Part shown: piece by piece, positions 21,938 through 32,317 of the stretch
Numbering within the stretch: the first letter of the stretch is position 1
Layout: each line of letters starts with the position of its first letter
Assembly (NCBI RefSeq): GCF_020379485.1
Contig: NC_063452.1
Span: 25,178,770-25,242,769, forward strand
Source of the DNA: Brassica napus
Taxonomy: Eukaryota; Streptophyta; Magnoliopsida; Brassicales; Brassicaceae
Direction of reading: 5' to 3'
Length of the DNA stretch: 64,000 bases
Position numbers and translations under genes: made by a program
The notes under the pieces: generated by a model
Database searches by the model: none
Told to the model about the DNA's origin: nothing
The model's input: only the letters and a program-made list of their open reading frames with translations

Positions 21938-22082
21938 GTGCTCATTCGAGGGGGAGCTTACGTAGTTGTACTCTTTTTACCTTACTATGGTTTTTCCCAT
22001 TGGGTTTTCCTGGAAAGGTTTTTAACGAGGCAACAAAGACGTAAAGCAAGAAACTATAGTGACACTGGTCTCCAAGGGGGAG

Positions 22083-22372
22083 TGTTATAAACATGAAGAA
22101 TGAATGTCAAGAATATACGCACCGAAAATTGACATTTTCGTGTGTACGTATATTACGTGGAGCCCGCATCACTATACACGCACAGTAAATCTTACTTTTT
22201 AATTTCTATATAAACGATCGTTTCGATCAATTGTAACATAACCATCTCTTCTTCTTCTTATAACACATTCTCTCTCGATATTTATCATATATCAGTATTA
22301 TTATTTTTTTACCGGTATAAAATTTCGTCCGTATTTAAATTTTTTGATACTATAAAATTATAAGTTATTTAT
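22083..22372 (+). repeat. 3' LTR of the copia element
   Basis: Starts TGTTATAAACATGAAGAATG right after the polypurine tract 'ccaagggggag'. It diverges from the 5' LTR after 'aaattataagttattt', which marks the approximate end. Confidence 0.8.
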
Positions 22373-23169
22373 TTGTCCGGTTCAGTTCCCTCATCTGGCG
22401 ATAAAACCTCTGATATCGTATGGGCCGGTCCAGCCCATTTAATCGTATGTTTGTTTACTAGTTGACACCATGACGAAGAGATGTTCGTCTCTTTTGTAAG
22501 AAATGTCAACAAAGCAATTTGGTTAGTCATACTCATACCTCACTTTACGAGTTTTATAGATCTGATCTGAACAGAATGAACTGATCAAATAAAGTAACTT
22601 ATTTCAAAACAACATGTAATACAAGTTGACCTAACTCTTAACTTCCTAAGTAAAGATCATTTATATATAGTTACCTGTATTCTTCACTCGCTTAAGCAAA
22701 TTACATAACTAGTAGCGAAGATAGAAAATGGTTTCACATGTACAGATGAATCTGCAAACCTAAAAGGATGTTTTATTTTTAAAAATTTTGAGTATCAAAT
22801 GTGAAACACAATACAAGTTTCTCTAAACAGAGATCGAAGTAGACCAAAGACTTGGAAATAATGAAAACAATGTGAAAAACAAACAAAATTCAATAAAGTG
22901 AACTGCAAAGTTTCAAATCCTCTATTTCCTTGGAATTTTCCATCATAACATTATTATTTTCATTTAAGTCACCCATAATTCTAGGTGGAGTAAGAAAAAT
23001 ACGCCCCATCTGTTATGTCACAATTAATAATGGAAGACTCGAAGTAGACCAAAGACTTGGAAAAGTCTTTGAATCAAACAATATGATTTGCTATACATAT
23101 AAATACTCGATGCCACCTCCTCCTAGCTTCATCACTTCACAAACCAGCAAGAACACATAATAAAAGAAA
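22373..23169 (+). promoter_or_regulatory. PNP-A upstream region with a duplicated 25-bp block
   Basis: Host sequence upstream of PNP-A. A 25-bp string starting 'tcgaagtagaccaaagactt' occurs at 22834-22858 and again at 23039-23063, same strand, 205 bases apart. The TATA box follows at 23096-23105. Spaced perfect copies so close to a defence-type gene could be a regulatory element. Confidence 0.5.
23096..23105 (+). promoter_or_regulatory. TATA box of PNP-A
   Basis: 'catataaata' lies about 70 bases upstream of the start codon, a normal distance for a short plant 5' UTR. Confidence 0.7.
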
Positions 23170-23732
23170 ATGATAAAAATGGTGCTAAAGTTTGTCGTGA
23201 CGGTGATAGTGTTTGCACAAATCTTAGCTCCAATTGCTGAAGCTGCTCAAGGAAGAGCCGTCTTTTACGACCCTCCCTACACTAGTGCGTATATTAAATA
23301 TCAATGTTTTATATGTTATAAATCATTCTTTTTAATAAAGTAACTATTATTAATCATTGGTTACAAATCAATGATGTGATTCAGAGTCTGCTTGTTATGG
23401 AAATCAATACGAAACGATGGTGACTGGAGTCAGGAACAATCTGTGGCAAGGAAGCCGAGCTTGTGGTCGGAGGTACAGCGTTCGATGTATTGGCGACCTT
23501 AATCTCTCTCGTGACGCTTTTAGGGTCATTGCTAATACTAATGCCGGCAACGTCCGCGTCCAATACACTCCGTAAGTACATTCTCAAATCTACTATTCAT
23601 CATTTTGTTTGAAGAATTTATATTAATATGTAATAATTAAACATTATTATATATTCATACATATGTTTACCTATTCTAATGAATTTGAAAAATTTATATA
23701 CTTAATGTACAATTCTTTTTTGCAGGCTATGA
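23170..23732 (+). CDS. PNP-A: Plant natriuretic peptide A-like (EG45-like domain), internally shortened
   Basis: Three exons: 23170-23284, 23385-23571 and 23726-23732, with GT-AG introns; the last exon only supplies the final codons (…YTPL). Product 102 residues. Residues 1-26 are a signal peptide (VLKFVVTVIVFAQILAPIAEA), so the protein is secreted to the apoplast. The rest shows QGRAVFYDPPYT, ACYGNQ, NNLWQGSRACGRRY and GDLNLSRDAFRVIAN, matching Arabidopsis PNP-A (At2g18660), a mobile peptide affecting water and ion balance and pathogen response. Compared with that protein as I remember it, about 28 residues between VRCIG and DLNLSRDAF are absent, including the V-D-C segment of the expansin-like fold. 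The frame is kept. It may be a working short variant or a damaged allele. Confidence 0.85.
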
Positions 23733-23923
23733 AGAATAAGCAAAAGAAGGTGCAGAGTTGATTTCATGTGTAGTATTCCAATAAAACGAGAGGAACTGAT
23801 GTATAATCTATATGTATGGATGGTCATTTGTGGTGAAATAAGTGTACTTTTTTCCATTGTGCTCAAATAAGAATTCCACTATTTCCTACTGCTAAACTTA
23901 TTTTTTACAAAATATTATATTAA
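23733..23923 (+). other. PNP-A 3' UTR and flank
   Basis: Contains 'ccaataaaac' at about 23779, a likely poly(A) signal about 50 bases after the stop. The Helitron begins at 23924. Confidence 0.6.
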
Positions 23924-24956
23924 CTAGATTAAGACCCGCCCCTTGCGCGGAATAAACATTATATATATAAATTATTTTATGTATTATATGTTCTTACATA
24001 TTATGAAATAATAAATATACATTGAATAATTAAAAGTCAGTAACTATTACATATATAATTAAATTGGTGCGAACATATAAATCAATTTTATTAATCCAAA
24101 AAAAATTTTAAATTTTTTTATAGGATATGTAATTAAATTAAATTTAAATGATATTAACATACATAGTATATTTTTAATATTAATGTCTATTAAATAATTC
24201 TTTCTACTCATATGTTTTTTTGATCATGTGTATCTTTAATAGCAAAAATTTTAAATTACTAATAACAAAATTTTCATTGTGCGATTAATAATTTTAGTAA
24301 TTTATAATTTAAAAAAATTTATCAATGTTAGTTCAAAACTTTTATCAAAAAAAATTATTCAAAGTAAATTTTGAAATTAAAATATTTATTTATTCAATAT
24401 GGTTTATTGTTTAATTTAGAATGATATATATACATATATATTTTAAATCTAAATGATTAATTAAATTAAACTTTTATTTATATGATTTTGTAATCATTTG
24501 TATTTTGTCATAACAAAAATTTTAAACCATGGATCGCAAAATTTAAATGTGAGACTTTTAACAGTTTTAGTAATTTATAGTCGTTTTTTTAAATTCAAAA
24601 TATAACATATAAAGAAAAATCTAAATTTTTATAATATGGTTATTGTGATTTTTTAAAATTATTTTAATAGTTTAAAATTAAACAAATTTGATAAAAGATA
24701 CAGTATTTTTTATCAGATTTTTATTATTCAAAATCATTAATTGTCATATATACTTTAACCACATTAGGCAATTCCGTAATCTTTATTTAAGGAAATATTA
24801 AATGACATTAATAATGAATTTATGATTAGTTTAATAAAAAGATTATTATATAATTAGATGGACCAACATATTTCTCTAATAATTCTAAGAAACATCCTAG
24901 TGATGACACGTGGCTAAAAAATAAGTTGTAATGTTTCACAAATAATATATAGGGGA
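23924..24956 (-). mobile_element. Non-autonomous Helitron (minus orientation)
   Basis: On the minus strand it begins TCCCCTATATATTATTTGTG (at 24956) and ends …GGGCGGGTCTTAATCTAG (at 23924). The host bases are A before the 5' end and T after the 3' end, as Helitron insertion requires. A GC-rich 'ccgcgcaaggggcggg' lies before the CTAG terminus, giving a short 3' hairpin. The 1033-bp interior is very AT-rich without frames. Confidence 0.8.
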
Positions 24957-25054
24957 TTAATTAACAGGCGGGCGGTTTACATTGGACATCTCTTTTGTAG
25001 GGTTAAAAATATTTATAAACCTATAAGGAATAACGCAAATCCCCAAGAGAAGCA
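24957..25054. other. Spacer between two Helitrons
   Basis: About 100 bases, including 'aggcgggcggtttacattgg'. Nothing recognised. Confidence 0.4.
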
Positions 25055-25611
25055 TCTATACTATTAAAAATGAAAAAGTCCTAAAAAAATCTACACAAAC
25101 AAAGTTGTTGTAATATTTCATTAGACTTAACTATTTATTTGGTTTTACCTTATATTACTCTAACTATATAAATACTTTACATAATTTAAATGAACTCATT
25201 CATTATTCTCCCATAATCTATTATATAATTATTCTAACAATAAATCTCCATGAATATATGACAGATTATTCAAACATGTTTACACATGACGCGATCATTA
25301 CCACATATAATTCCTTTAATAATATAAATTTTTGTAATGGTTTAGTTATGTTTAATAGGTATATAATTTGTATTTTAAAATTTTAAGTACTCATTTGGTC
25401 CTTAGTTCGGTTTCTATTCAAAGATATAGGATATGCTCGGTTATTTATGAAATTCAACTTAATTATGATTTTTTTTCCAGTTTGGTACGGTTTAGTGCAT
25501 CCGGGTAAATGTACCCAAACTTATACATTATCTTATATAAAAATTATATAAGAAAAATATATTTAATTTCAAAAATAAACCTGCGCTTTCTAAGCGCGGG
25601 TCAAAATCTAG
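25055..25611 (+). mobile_element. Non-autonomous Helitron (plus orientation)
   Basis: Starts TCTATACTATTAAAAATG after an A, and ends with the hairpin GCGCTTTCTAAGCGC (25583-25597), then GGGTCAAAATCTAG at 25611. These ends match Brassicaceae AtREP-type Helitrons. The base after CTAG is A instead of the expected T, so the flank has mutated or the end is one base off. No coding content in 557 bp. Confidence 0.78.
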
Positions 25612-25817
25612 ATAAGGAAATAAAACATAAAACATATATTTTTTCTATATTTTTTTAAGTTACGACTCCAATTTCAAATTTTAACGTTTCCAAATAGGAA
25701 TCACAGATTCCATTATGCTTCCAAAATCTATATTTCCGGATTCGCGATTCCACCACGCTTCCGAGCGCTTCCGAATCCGTTTCGGCTTCGGAACCATGAA
25801 CCACATCTTCAGGCACG
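25612..25817. other. Host or unknown sequence before the CACTA element
   Basis: 206 bases. The right part (25660-25800) repeats 'gcttcc/ gattcc' strings in both directions ('ttccggattcgcgattcc', 'cgcttccgagcgcttccg'), which looks like the edge of an unidentified repeat. Confidence 0.4.
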
Positions 25818-25832
25818 CACTACAAGAAAACA

Positions 25833-26280
25833 TAAGTTTTACGAGGGCGGTTTTCCTTGTGAGTTCGTCGTAAAAGAAGCTTTACGAGGAATTAGTGAGG
25901 AAACACGTTTTGTCGTTACTCGTCTGTCGTAACACATATTTCCTCGCCAATTCGTCGTAAATTAGCGAGGAAAATATTTCATCGTAAAGACGAAGTAATC
26001 ATTTCGTCGTAAAGACCACGTAAATATTCCACGTAAGGAGGTCGCTAGATTTCCTCGTAAATACCTCGAAACGTGTTCCTCGTAAACTACACGTAAATAT
26101 CTCGAAAGATATTCCTCGTAAAGTACACGTAACAACCACGAGAGTATTTCCTCGTAAAGTACTCGTTTATCTTTCCTCGTACTATCCTCAAAAATGTTTC
26201 CTCGTAAAATACTCGTTTACTTTTTCTCGTCATTTCCTCGTAAAGTTTTCACGCAAATATGTTGTAAATTAGCTACGAAT
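25833..26280. repeat. Left subterminal repeats of the outer CACTA (CCTCGTAAA motif)
   Basis: Many direct and inverted copies of 'cctcgtaaa' and 'tttacgagg' with variants ('cctcgccaattcgtcgtaaa', 'aaatatttcctcgtaaa'). In En/Spm, short subterminal motifs bind the accessory protein, so these are probable transposase-complex sites. Confidence 0.85.
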
Positions 26281-26374
26281 TTACTTCGTTATTTTATTTT
26301 ACAGAATTTAAAAATATAATTTAAAAAATAATTAAAATTATTCAATTTATTAATTTAACAACCGAAAAAAAAAA

Positions 26375-27870
26375 CTAAGAGTCGTTCATCGCCCGGTAAA
26401 ATTCATCACTCCTCCTCTCTACATCCGCCTCGGGATGTATGTCGGATGATGACTCGCCTGGAATGGGATTTTTTCGTCGCAAGTTCCTCAACAAGGATTC
26501 CCATTCCGGATTTGTGGCCGCTACAACGTCCAAGAAGCCATCGAGTCCACCCATACCTGTGAACGCAGATCGCGTCGATTCCATCACATTACGCATCCGA
26601 GCGTACTCTCTACGCAGCTGCTCGGACTCTCTACGCAGCTGCTCGGACTCTCTACACAGCGCAGTGACTTCATCTTCCCGTGTCTGAGTATAAGACGATG
26701 TCGCTCTCGGAACATCGTTGACGGAACCAATCCCCAACGTACGTCCCTTTTTCTTAGGGACCACCTTAAAAACAAAAAAATAAATATTGTTAGTAAAAAT
26801 TTAAAGTTAAATTAAATGAATAATAAAAAAATTAAAATTTTAAAAAATTTACCTCCTCGTAAATCTTATCCACTTCATGTGTGGATAAGGTGACGGGTAA
26901 TCCGTAGGTGGACTGCTGGGTCAGCTGGGTCTGGCGGTCGTCAACCTAAGAAACCAAGTCGTTGAAGATTTGCTCGGACTTGCCATCTAGAAATTGACGC
27001 GCCTTATTCTTGTGGGTCCTCTCGTAAAGTTGCATAAGAGACGGGAGTTGTCCCGTCTCTTTGGCCTAAAAACATTTAAGAAAGTTAGAATATACATATA
27101 TATATATATATTAAAATTTTAATTAAATAAAATATTTAATTACCATTTCCAAACGGACACCGGCGTGGAGTTTTTGGCCCGTAGAGTGAAGCATCGGCCC
27201 GTGGCCGTGCTCATCTACCGTGTTACGGAAGGCAGAGCAAGACTGGGCGATTCTGATGGACTCAGGATCCCACCAATAACGGATGAGGCCATCCCACACA
27301 TCCGTGGTGAGCTCAGCGGGTTTGCCAAGCTCATATCCCTTCACGATCCAGTCACCCTTCCAGTTGGAGACCGTGTCCAACAAGCGAACTTTCGCCTTCG
27401 CGTAAAACTGTTTCCTCACCCTCTCAGTGACCCTCATGGACCAATGATATTTTTGCTGCAAAAAAAATTAAATTAATAATTAGTTTAAAAAATATATATA
27501 TAAATCATGAAAAAAATAAAAGTACATATAATTAATTAAAAGTAACTTACAGCGTAAATTTTGAACCACGTCTTTCTGACGTAGATCGGCGTCTTTCTCT
27601 AGTTCAGATGTGGCATGGAGAAGTAACCTTTGATCGTGTCGGTTACGTCTGATGCAAGACATCCGTGAACCCCAAACCTGGAAAAAAAAAATTAAAGTAT
27701 AAATTATTTATTAATGTTATAAAAGAATTGAAAAAGAATTGAAAAAAAAATTAATGTAACATACCACAAAGTTCCGTCCGGTCGGTCGGGGTCTATGACT
27801 GGTAAACCTTCTCTGCCTGGCTGACGGAGAAGGTCCTCGACAGTGCACTGCGAGTAAGGAGCACTCGGAG
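26375..27870 (-). pseudogene. Outer CACTA accessory transposase (Plant transposase Ptta/En/Spm, Transposase_24-like), 3' part
   Basis: Continues leftwards from the exon split at 27870. Blocks on the minus strand: 27866-27775 ([18 protein letters not shown]), about 27660-27550, 27448-27145 (WSMRVTERVRKQFYAKAK, DVWDGLIRYWWDPESIR, GPMLHSTGQKLHAG), about 27060-26850 (LPSLMQLYERTHKNK, a TAG, then VDDRQTQL) and 26764-26375 (coiled coil with repeated RRESEQL). The W..L…W..PES and G..LH..G patterns are those of the Ptta/En/Spm family. In En/Spm the analogous TNPA binds subterminal motifs and brings ends together. A stop near 27605 and the TAG near 26946 make it non-functional. Confidence 0.75.
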
Positions 27871-27889
27871 CACTACAAGAAAACATCAA

Positions 27890-28400
27890 GGATTCTGAGG
27901 GAAAAAATCGTCGGAATTTCGTCGGAATATCGTTATTCCGACGACATACCGACGAAACACGTCGTCAGAAATAATTCCTCGGAATTTATTTTTTCCTCGG
28001 AAATCCCTCGGAATTTTCCGTCGGAATTCCGAGGAAATTCCGAGGATCACTAGTTTGTCGGAAATGTCCTCGGAATATACCGAGGGAGAACTTCGTCGGT
28101 ATAATTCCTCGGAAGTTCATCGATCGATGCGTTTTTGGACATATATACATCGATCGATAGGAGTATACCGACGGACATTTTCCTCGGAAAATTCCGAGGA
28201 ACTTTTCCCTCGGTATATACCGAGGGACCAGTTCCTCGGAATTTTCCGAGGGACGGCTCCCTCGGAATTTTCCGAGGGATATGTCCCTCGGAATATACCG
28301 AGGGGAAAGTTCCTCAGAATAAACAAAGGAACCTGTCCATCGGTATAGCCCGAACGTTTTTTAAAAAACGCATCGATCGATCAAGTGAAAAATATAATTA
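27890..28400. repeat. Left subterminal repeats of the inner CACTA (CCTCGGAAT motif)
   Basis: Dense copies of 'cctcggaa' and 'ttccgagg' in both directions, plus the 16-bp palindrome 'cgcatcgatcgatgcg'-type motif near 28110-28160 and 28370-28385. Short open frames on both strands (for example 28055-28348) come only from the repetition. Confidence 0.88.
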
Positions 28401-28562
28401 ATTTCTTCGGAATGTAAAAAATATTAATTTTTTTAAAAAGATAAAATTTCTGAAATTTAAATTCGAAAATATGAAATTAAAAGTAATATTGAAATCATAT
28501 TAATTAATATTCAAAGTTTCACAAATAAAAATAAAACATTCCGAGTTTGTGGAAAAAAAAAA
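28401..28562. other. 3' flank of the inner accessory gene
   Basis: AT-rich spacer between subterminal repeats and the accessory gene's stop codon; probable 3' UTR. Confidence 0.4.
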
Positions 28563-30753
28563 CTACGGGTCTGGCACGTCCGGGAACACCTCGTTCGGGT
28601 ACATCCTCTGCATCATCTCCATCATTTGCTGGTTCAGCCTCCTCTGTGCTTCATAGCCCGCCTGTTGAGCCGCCATCTGGGTCTCTAACAAAGATATACG
28701 ATCATCTTTGTCCTTCAACTGGGCCGTAAGTACTTCTGGATCAACAAAGGGAGGTGGTGCAGAAGAAGGGGGAACCGACCGGGTGCGACGACCCAAACCG
28801 ACCAAACGTCCCTTCTTCTTTGGAACCGACTGAATAGAAAAAAGCCAAATTTAGAAATTTAAACCAAGAAATAAATGAATTGAACTTTTAAAAACAAAGA
28901 ACTTACGGATTCAACGATTTCGTTGATTCGAAACCGGGACAAGTTGGTCGAAGCCGTCGAAGCGTCATCCTCGGTTTGAAGCTGAGACACTTCGTCTACC
29001 ACCTGAGTTTGGACCAGGTCGACCACGTCCCTCACAAGACCGTCATCAATCTGGCCGGTCTTCTTGTTGGTATACGCCCTCCTCATTAGGGCGAGATCAT
29101 CAACTGGCTCGCCATCATTTTCTTCCGCCTTGAAAAAAAACATAAATTAAAGAAACATTAGAAATTAGAAGAAATGCACAATAAATTTAAATTCTGAAAC
29201 TCAAATAATTGAAGAAAAAGCGGTTGAACTTACCATGCGATCTCCGAGAGTGGCAATAGATTGAGCACCCAAGTTATGCTTGTAGATGCCCTTCCCTTTA
29301 CGGTCGCTCTTGCAGTTGGTGGAGTTGGTGGAAGAAGTTTCTTTCGTCTCTTCCTTATCCCAATGCGCACACAACTCCTTCCAGACCGTGTCGTTCATCG
29401 ACTTTGGGACCTTTTAATAAAAAAAAAAGAAAAATTTAATAAATTAAAAAATAGTTTAATAAATTAAAAAATGGTTTAATAAATTAAATCGAACCTTATT
29501 GATTTCCCACTTCTTCTTCCACTCGTGGATCTGCTTCCCATAGTTGTCCATTACTTTATGGACGAAGTGGTGATAGATAAAGAGCGTCTCATCGGAATTC
29601 CAGTTGAACTCTTGCTGAAAAAAAACACAATTAGTAGAAAATTTATATTAAAGATTAAAAATATAAGTAAAAAATTAGAATACTTACCGCAAACTGACGA
29701 AACCACAGAACCTGCTTGTCGGTTGGGAAGTGAGTGAAAGTCGGATGTCCACTGTCGAGGGCCGAGTACATCATACGGTTGATCCATGCGCTGATCCCGT
29801 TCCCGGATCGGTTGAACCTTAGTAAAAGAACAAACGGTTAATAATGAATCCAAATTTAAAGAAAAAAAAATGTTTAATTACCATGTTTGACCCCGTCCAT
29901 GTGGATACGGAGTGAGATACGGAAGATGGTCACGACCGGGCTGTTGAACCAACTCCGCAACACGCATTATGAACAGGAGCGGATGCAGCAGCGGGAGCGA
30001 GAGGAGCAGGAGCGGGTGCAGCAGAGGGAGATGTATGGTTGGAGCTGTGGGGCGAAGGGGAATCCTGAAAATGGCTGGAATCCCGAGACTGGCTCCCCGT
30101 ACCACCACGACCACGACGCTGTCGAGCCCGGGTCTGATCATCATGAGACCTGTAAATTTAAAAAATATATTTAATAAATACAGAAATATATAAATTATTT
30201 TTTTTTTTAAAAAAATTCCCAAATAATTTAATCACAAAAAAAGATTTATATATATTTAAAATTTTTAATAAATATATAAAAATAGTTCTAATAAACAAAA
30301 AATAGTTGTAATAAATAAAAATAGTTTAATAATTACAAAAAAATAGTTTTAATAATATATATATATTAAAAATATTTTTAAATCCCAAATAATAGTTTTT
30401 AATCACAAAAAAAGTTTTATAGATATTTAAAATGTTTTGTAAAATCCAAAAAATTGAATTTATAAAGAAATTTTTTTTTTGTAAAGTCCAAAAAATCGAA
30501 TTTATATAGAAAAATCTATTTGTAAAATACAAAAATCGATTTTATATACAAAAATCGATTTTATAAATAGAAAAAAAAATTATACAAAAATTCTAAATCA
30601 ATTCAACAAAACAAATCATTCAACCAAATCACAATTCTAAACCTATTATACAACCAAATCACAATCCTAACCAATCACCTTAACAAAAATCTATCAAAAC
30701 TACACAAAAACCTAACAAATAGAACCTAAGAGAGTGGGATAGGGTCCTTACAT
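28563..30753 (-). CDS. Inner CACTA accessory transposase (Ptta/En/Spm, Transposase_24-like)
   Basis: A spliced minus-strand gene. The initiator codon is split: AT at 30753-30752, donor GTAAGG, acceptor …TTTACAG, then G at 30149, so the protein starts [17 protein letters not shown]. Following blocks are a Ser/Pro/Ala-rich region (30120-29960), a block with [17 protein letters not shown] and [20 protein letters not shown] (29960-29700), [18 protein letters not shown] (29600-29495), [17 protein letters not shown] (29410-29235), [20 protein letters not shown] (29130-28905), and a C-terminal coiled coil ending at 28563. Order matches the En/Spm accessory family. A frameshift seems needed near 29960 between the Ser/Pro part and LVQQPGRD unless an unseen splice fixes it. 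Probably binds the element's own subterminal repeats. Confidence 0.65.
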
Positions 30754-31526
30754 GATTTGTGTAAGAAAAGGGGGAGATCGCCGGAGATATCGTCGGATTT
30801 CAGGGGGAAATCGCCGGAGAAAAAAGAGAGGAGTCGCGCAGAGGAAAAAGAAAGAAATGGGGAAGAAGAAGTGGCTCGTGGTTATAAAACCTAGGGTCCG
30901 ACGGATATTATCCGTCGGAATTCCGTCGGAATTCTAATTTCAATTTTCGCGAAATATTTGCCCGGTAAAATGAAAATATTCCGAGGAAATTCCGACGGAT
31001 AGTAAAATATCCGTCGGAATTTCCTCGGAATAATTTCCTCGGAATATTCCGAGGAAATACCGAGGAACTAGTGTTTGGGGTTTCAAAACATCAATTTTTT
31101 TTGCCGTATTTCATTTCTTATACAATTGTAATGCATACCATTGAGGATTCTTTGTATAGATGTGCATAAACCATGAAATAAAAAATTTCAAAACTAATTG
31201 AAAGTATTCCCTTTACCGTTCATTAAAAGGTATAAGTGTTTGTCTTATGTTGCGAGATTTCGTTCATACAATCGGAAAAGTGTTAATTATACGGTAAGGA
31301 ACAAATTTTTGTCTTCATAATGAACGTAAGACACTTAATAAGGGTTATATAGGTGTTATTCAAACGGCAAAACGTTGTTTTCTGTTTAAAAACCCTATTT
31401 CCTCGGAATTTCCTCGGACTATTCCGAGGGAACTCCGAGGAAACCCTCTTCTTCCTCGGAATATCCTCGGAATATTCCGAGGAAATTCCGAGGAACTAGT
31501 GTTTGGGGTTTCAAAACGTAATTTTT
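30754..31526. promoter_or_regulatory. Central spacer between divergent genes of the inner CACTA, with internal subterminal-type repeats
   Basis: Holds the leader and promoter of the minus-strand accessory gene. Clusters of 'attccgaggaa' occur at 30895-31060 and 31398-31495. A string 'ccgaggaactagtgtttggg' followed by 'gtttcaaaac' occurs at both about 31060-31090 and 31488-31518, an internal duplication. If the accessory protein binds these motifs it could control its own promoter. Confidence 0.5.
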
Positions 31527-32110
31527 TTTAAATAAACGCATCGATCGATGCGTTTTTGAACAAAAACAAATCGATCGATTACAAAGATGGACCGGGCCGT
31601 AAGATTGTGATCGATCGATGAGAGTATCCCATCGATCGATCGAGAATCTCAATTGTTCCTCGGAATGTCCTCGGAAAATCTTGTATGTTTTTTTAAAAAC
31701 GCATCGATCGATGCGTTTTTGAACAAAAACAAATCGATCGATTACAAAGATGGACCGGGCCGTAAGATTGTGATCGATCGATGAGAGTATCCCATCGATC
31801 GATCGAGAATCTCAATTTTTCCTCGGAATGTCCTCGGAAAATCTTGTATGTTTTTTTAAAAACACATCGATCGATGCGTTTCTGAACATAAACAAATCGA
31901 TCGATTACAAAGATGGACCGGACCGTAAGATTATGATCGATCGATGAGAGTATCCCATCGATCGATCGAGAATCTCAATTTTTCCTCGGAATGTCCTCGG
32001 AAAATCTTGTATGTTTTTTTTAAAACGCATCGATCGATGCGTTTCTGAACAAAAAGAAATCGATCGATTACAAAGATGGACCGGGCCGTAAGATTGTGAT
32101 CGATCGAATA
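31527..32110. repeat. 163-bp tandem repeat, three and a half copies, ATCGAT-rich
   Basis: The same base of successive units falls at 31538, 31701, 31864 and 32027, an exact 163-bp period. Each unit contains the palindrome 'gcatcgatcgatgc', several 'atcgatcgat' sites, 'caaagatggaccgggccgta' and 'cctcggaatgtcctcgga'. It lies directly upstream of the Athila-like gene and could act as promoter or binding array. Confidence 0.93.
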
Positions 32111-32317
32111 TGAGACAGATGTTTAAACATGGAATAGAACACAATTGTCTGTGATCAACGAGTTTGGAACAGGATTTGAGATGATTTAGGGATTGAGAAT
32201 TTTTTTCAATTTGGTGTTTTTTTTATCACAACTCGATTTCGCTTTTCATTTTCATGTTGCTTTGAGTTCTTAATTGATTATAACCATGTTGAGAGCAATG
32301 ATTCTATTTTGTAGAGA

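Larger units (their letters stand above)
16201..22372 (+). mobile_element. Ty1/copia LTR retrotransposon, decayed
   Basis: LTRs of about 290 bp at 16201-16490 and 22083-22372 enclose gag, integrase, reverse transcriptase and RNase H in copia order (integrase before reverse transcriptase). After the first LTR a primer-site-like 'taacacgttatcaacacgat' occurs, and 'ctccaagggggag' precedes the second LTR. A copia-type string with 'ttttcccattgggttttcct' lies at about 21985-22035. Coding regions carry several stops and at least one frameshift. I could not find a clean target duplication ('catta' on the left has no match on the right), so the right end may be trimmed. Confidence 0.9.

Noticed and set aside
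28055..28401. Overlapping open frames on both strands with repeated SVGIFRGN-like peptides
   Set aside because: They arise from the periodic CCTCGGAAT subterminal repeats of the inner CACTA; no start context or conservation.
30752..30937. Small basic plus-strand frame rich in Arg and Lys
   Set aside because: It lies opposite the leader of the inner accessory gene in purine-rich sequence; basic composition follows from base content.
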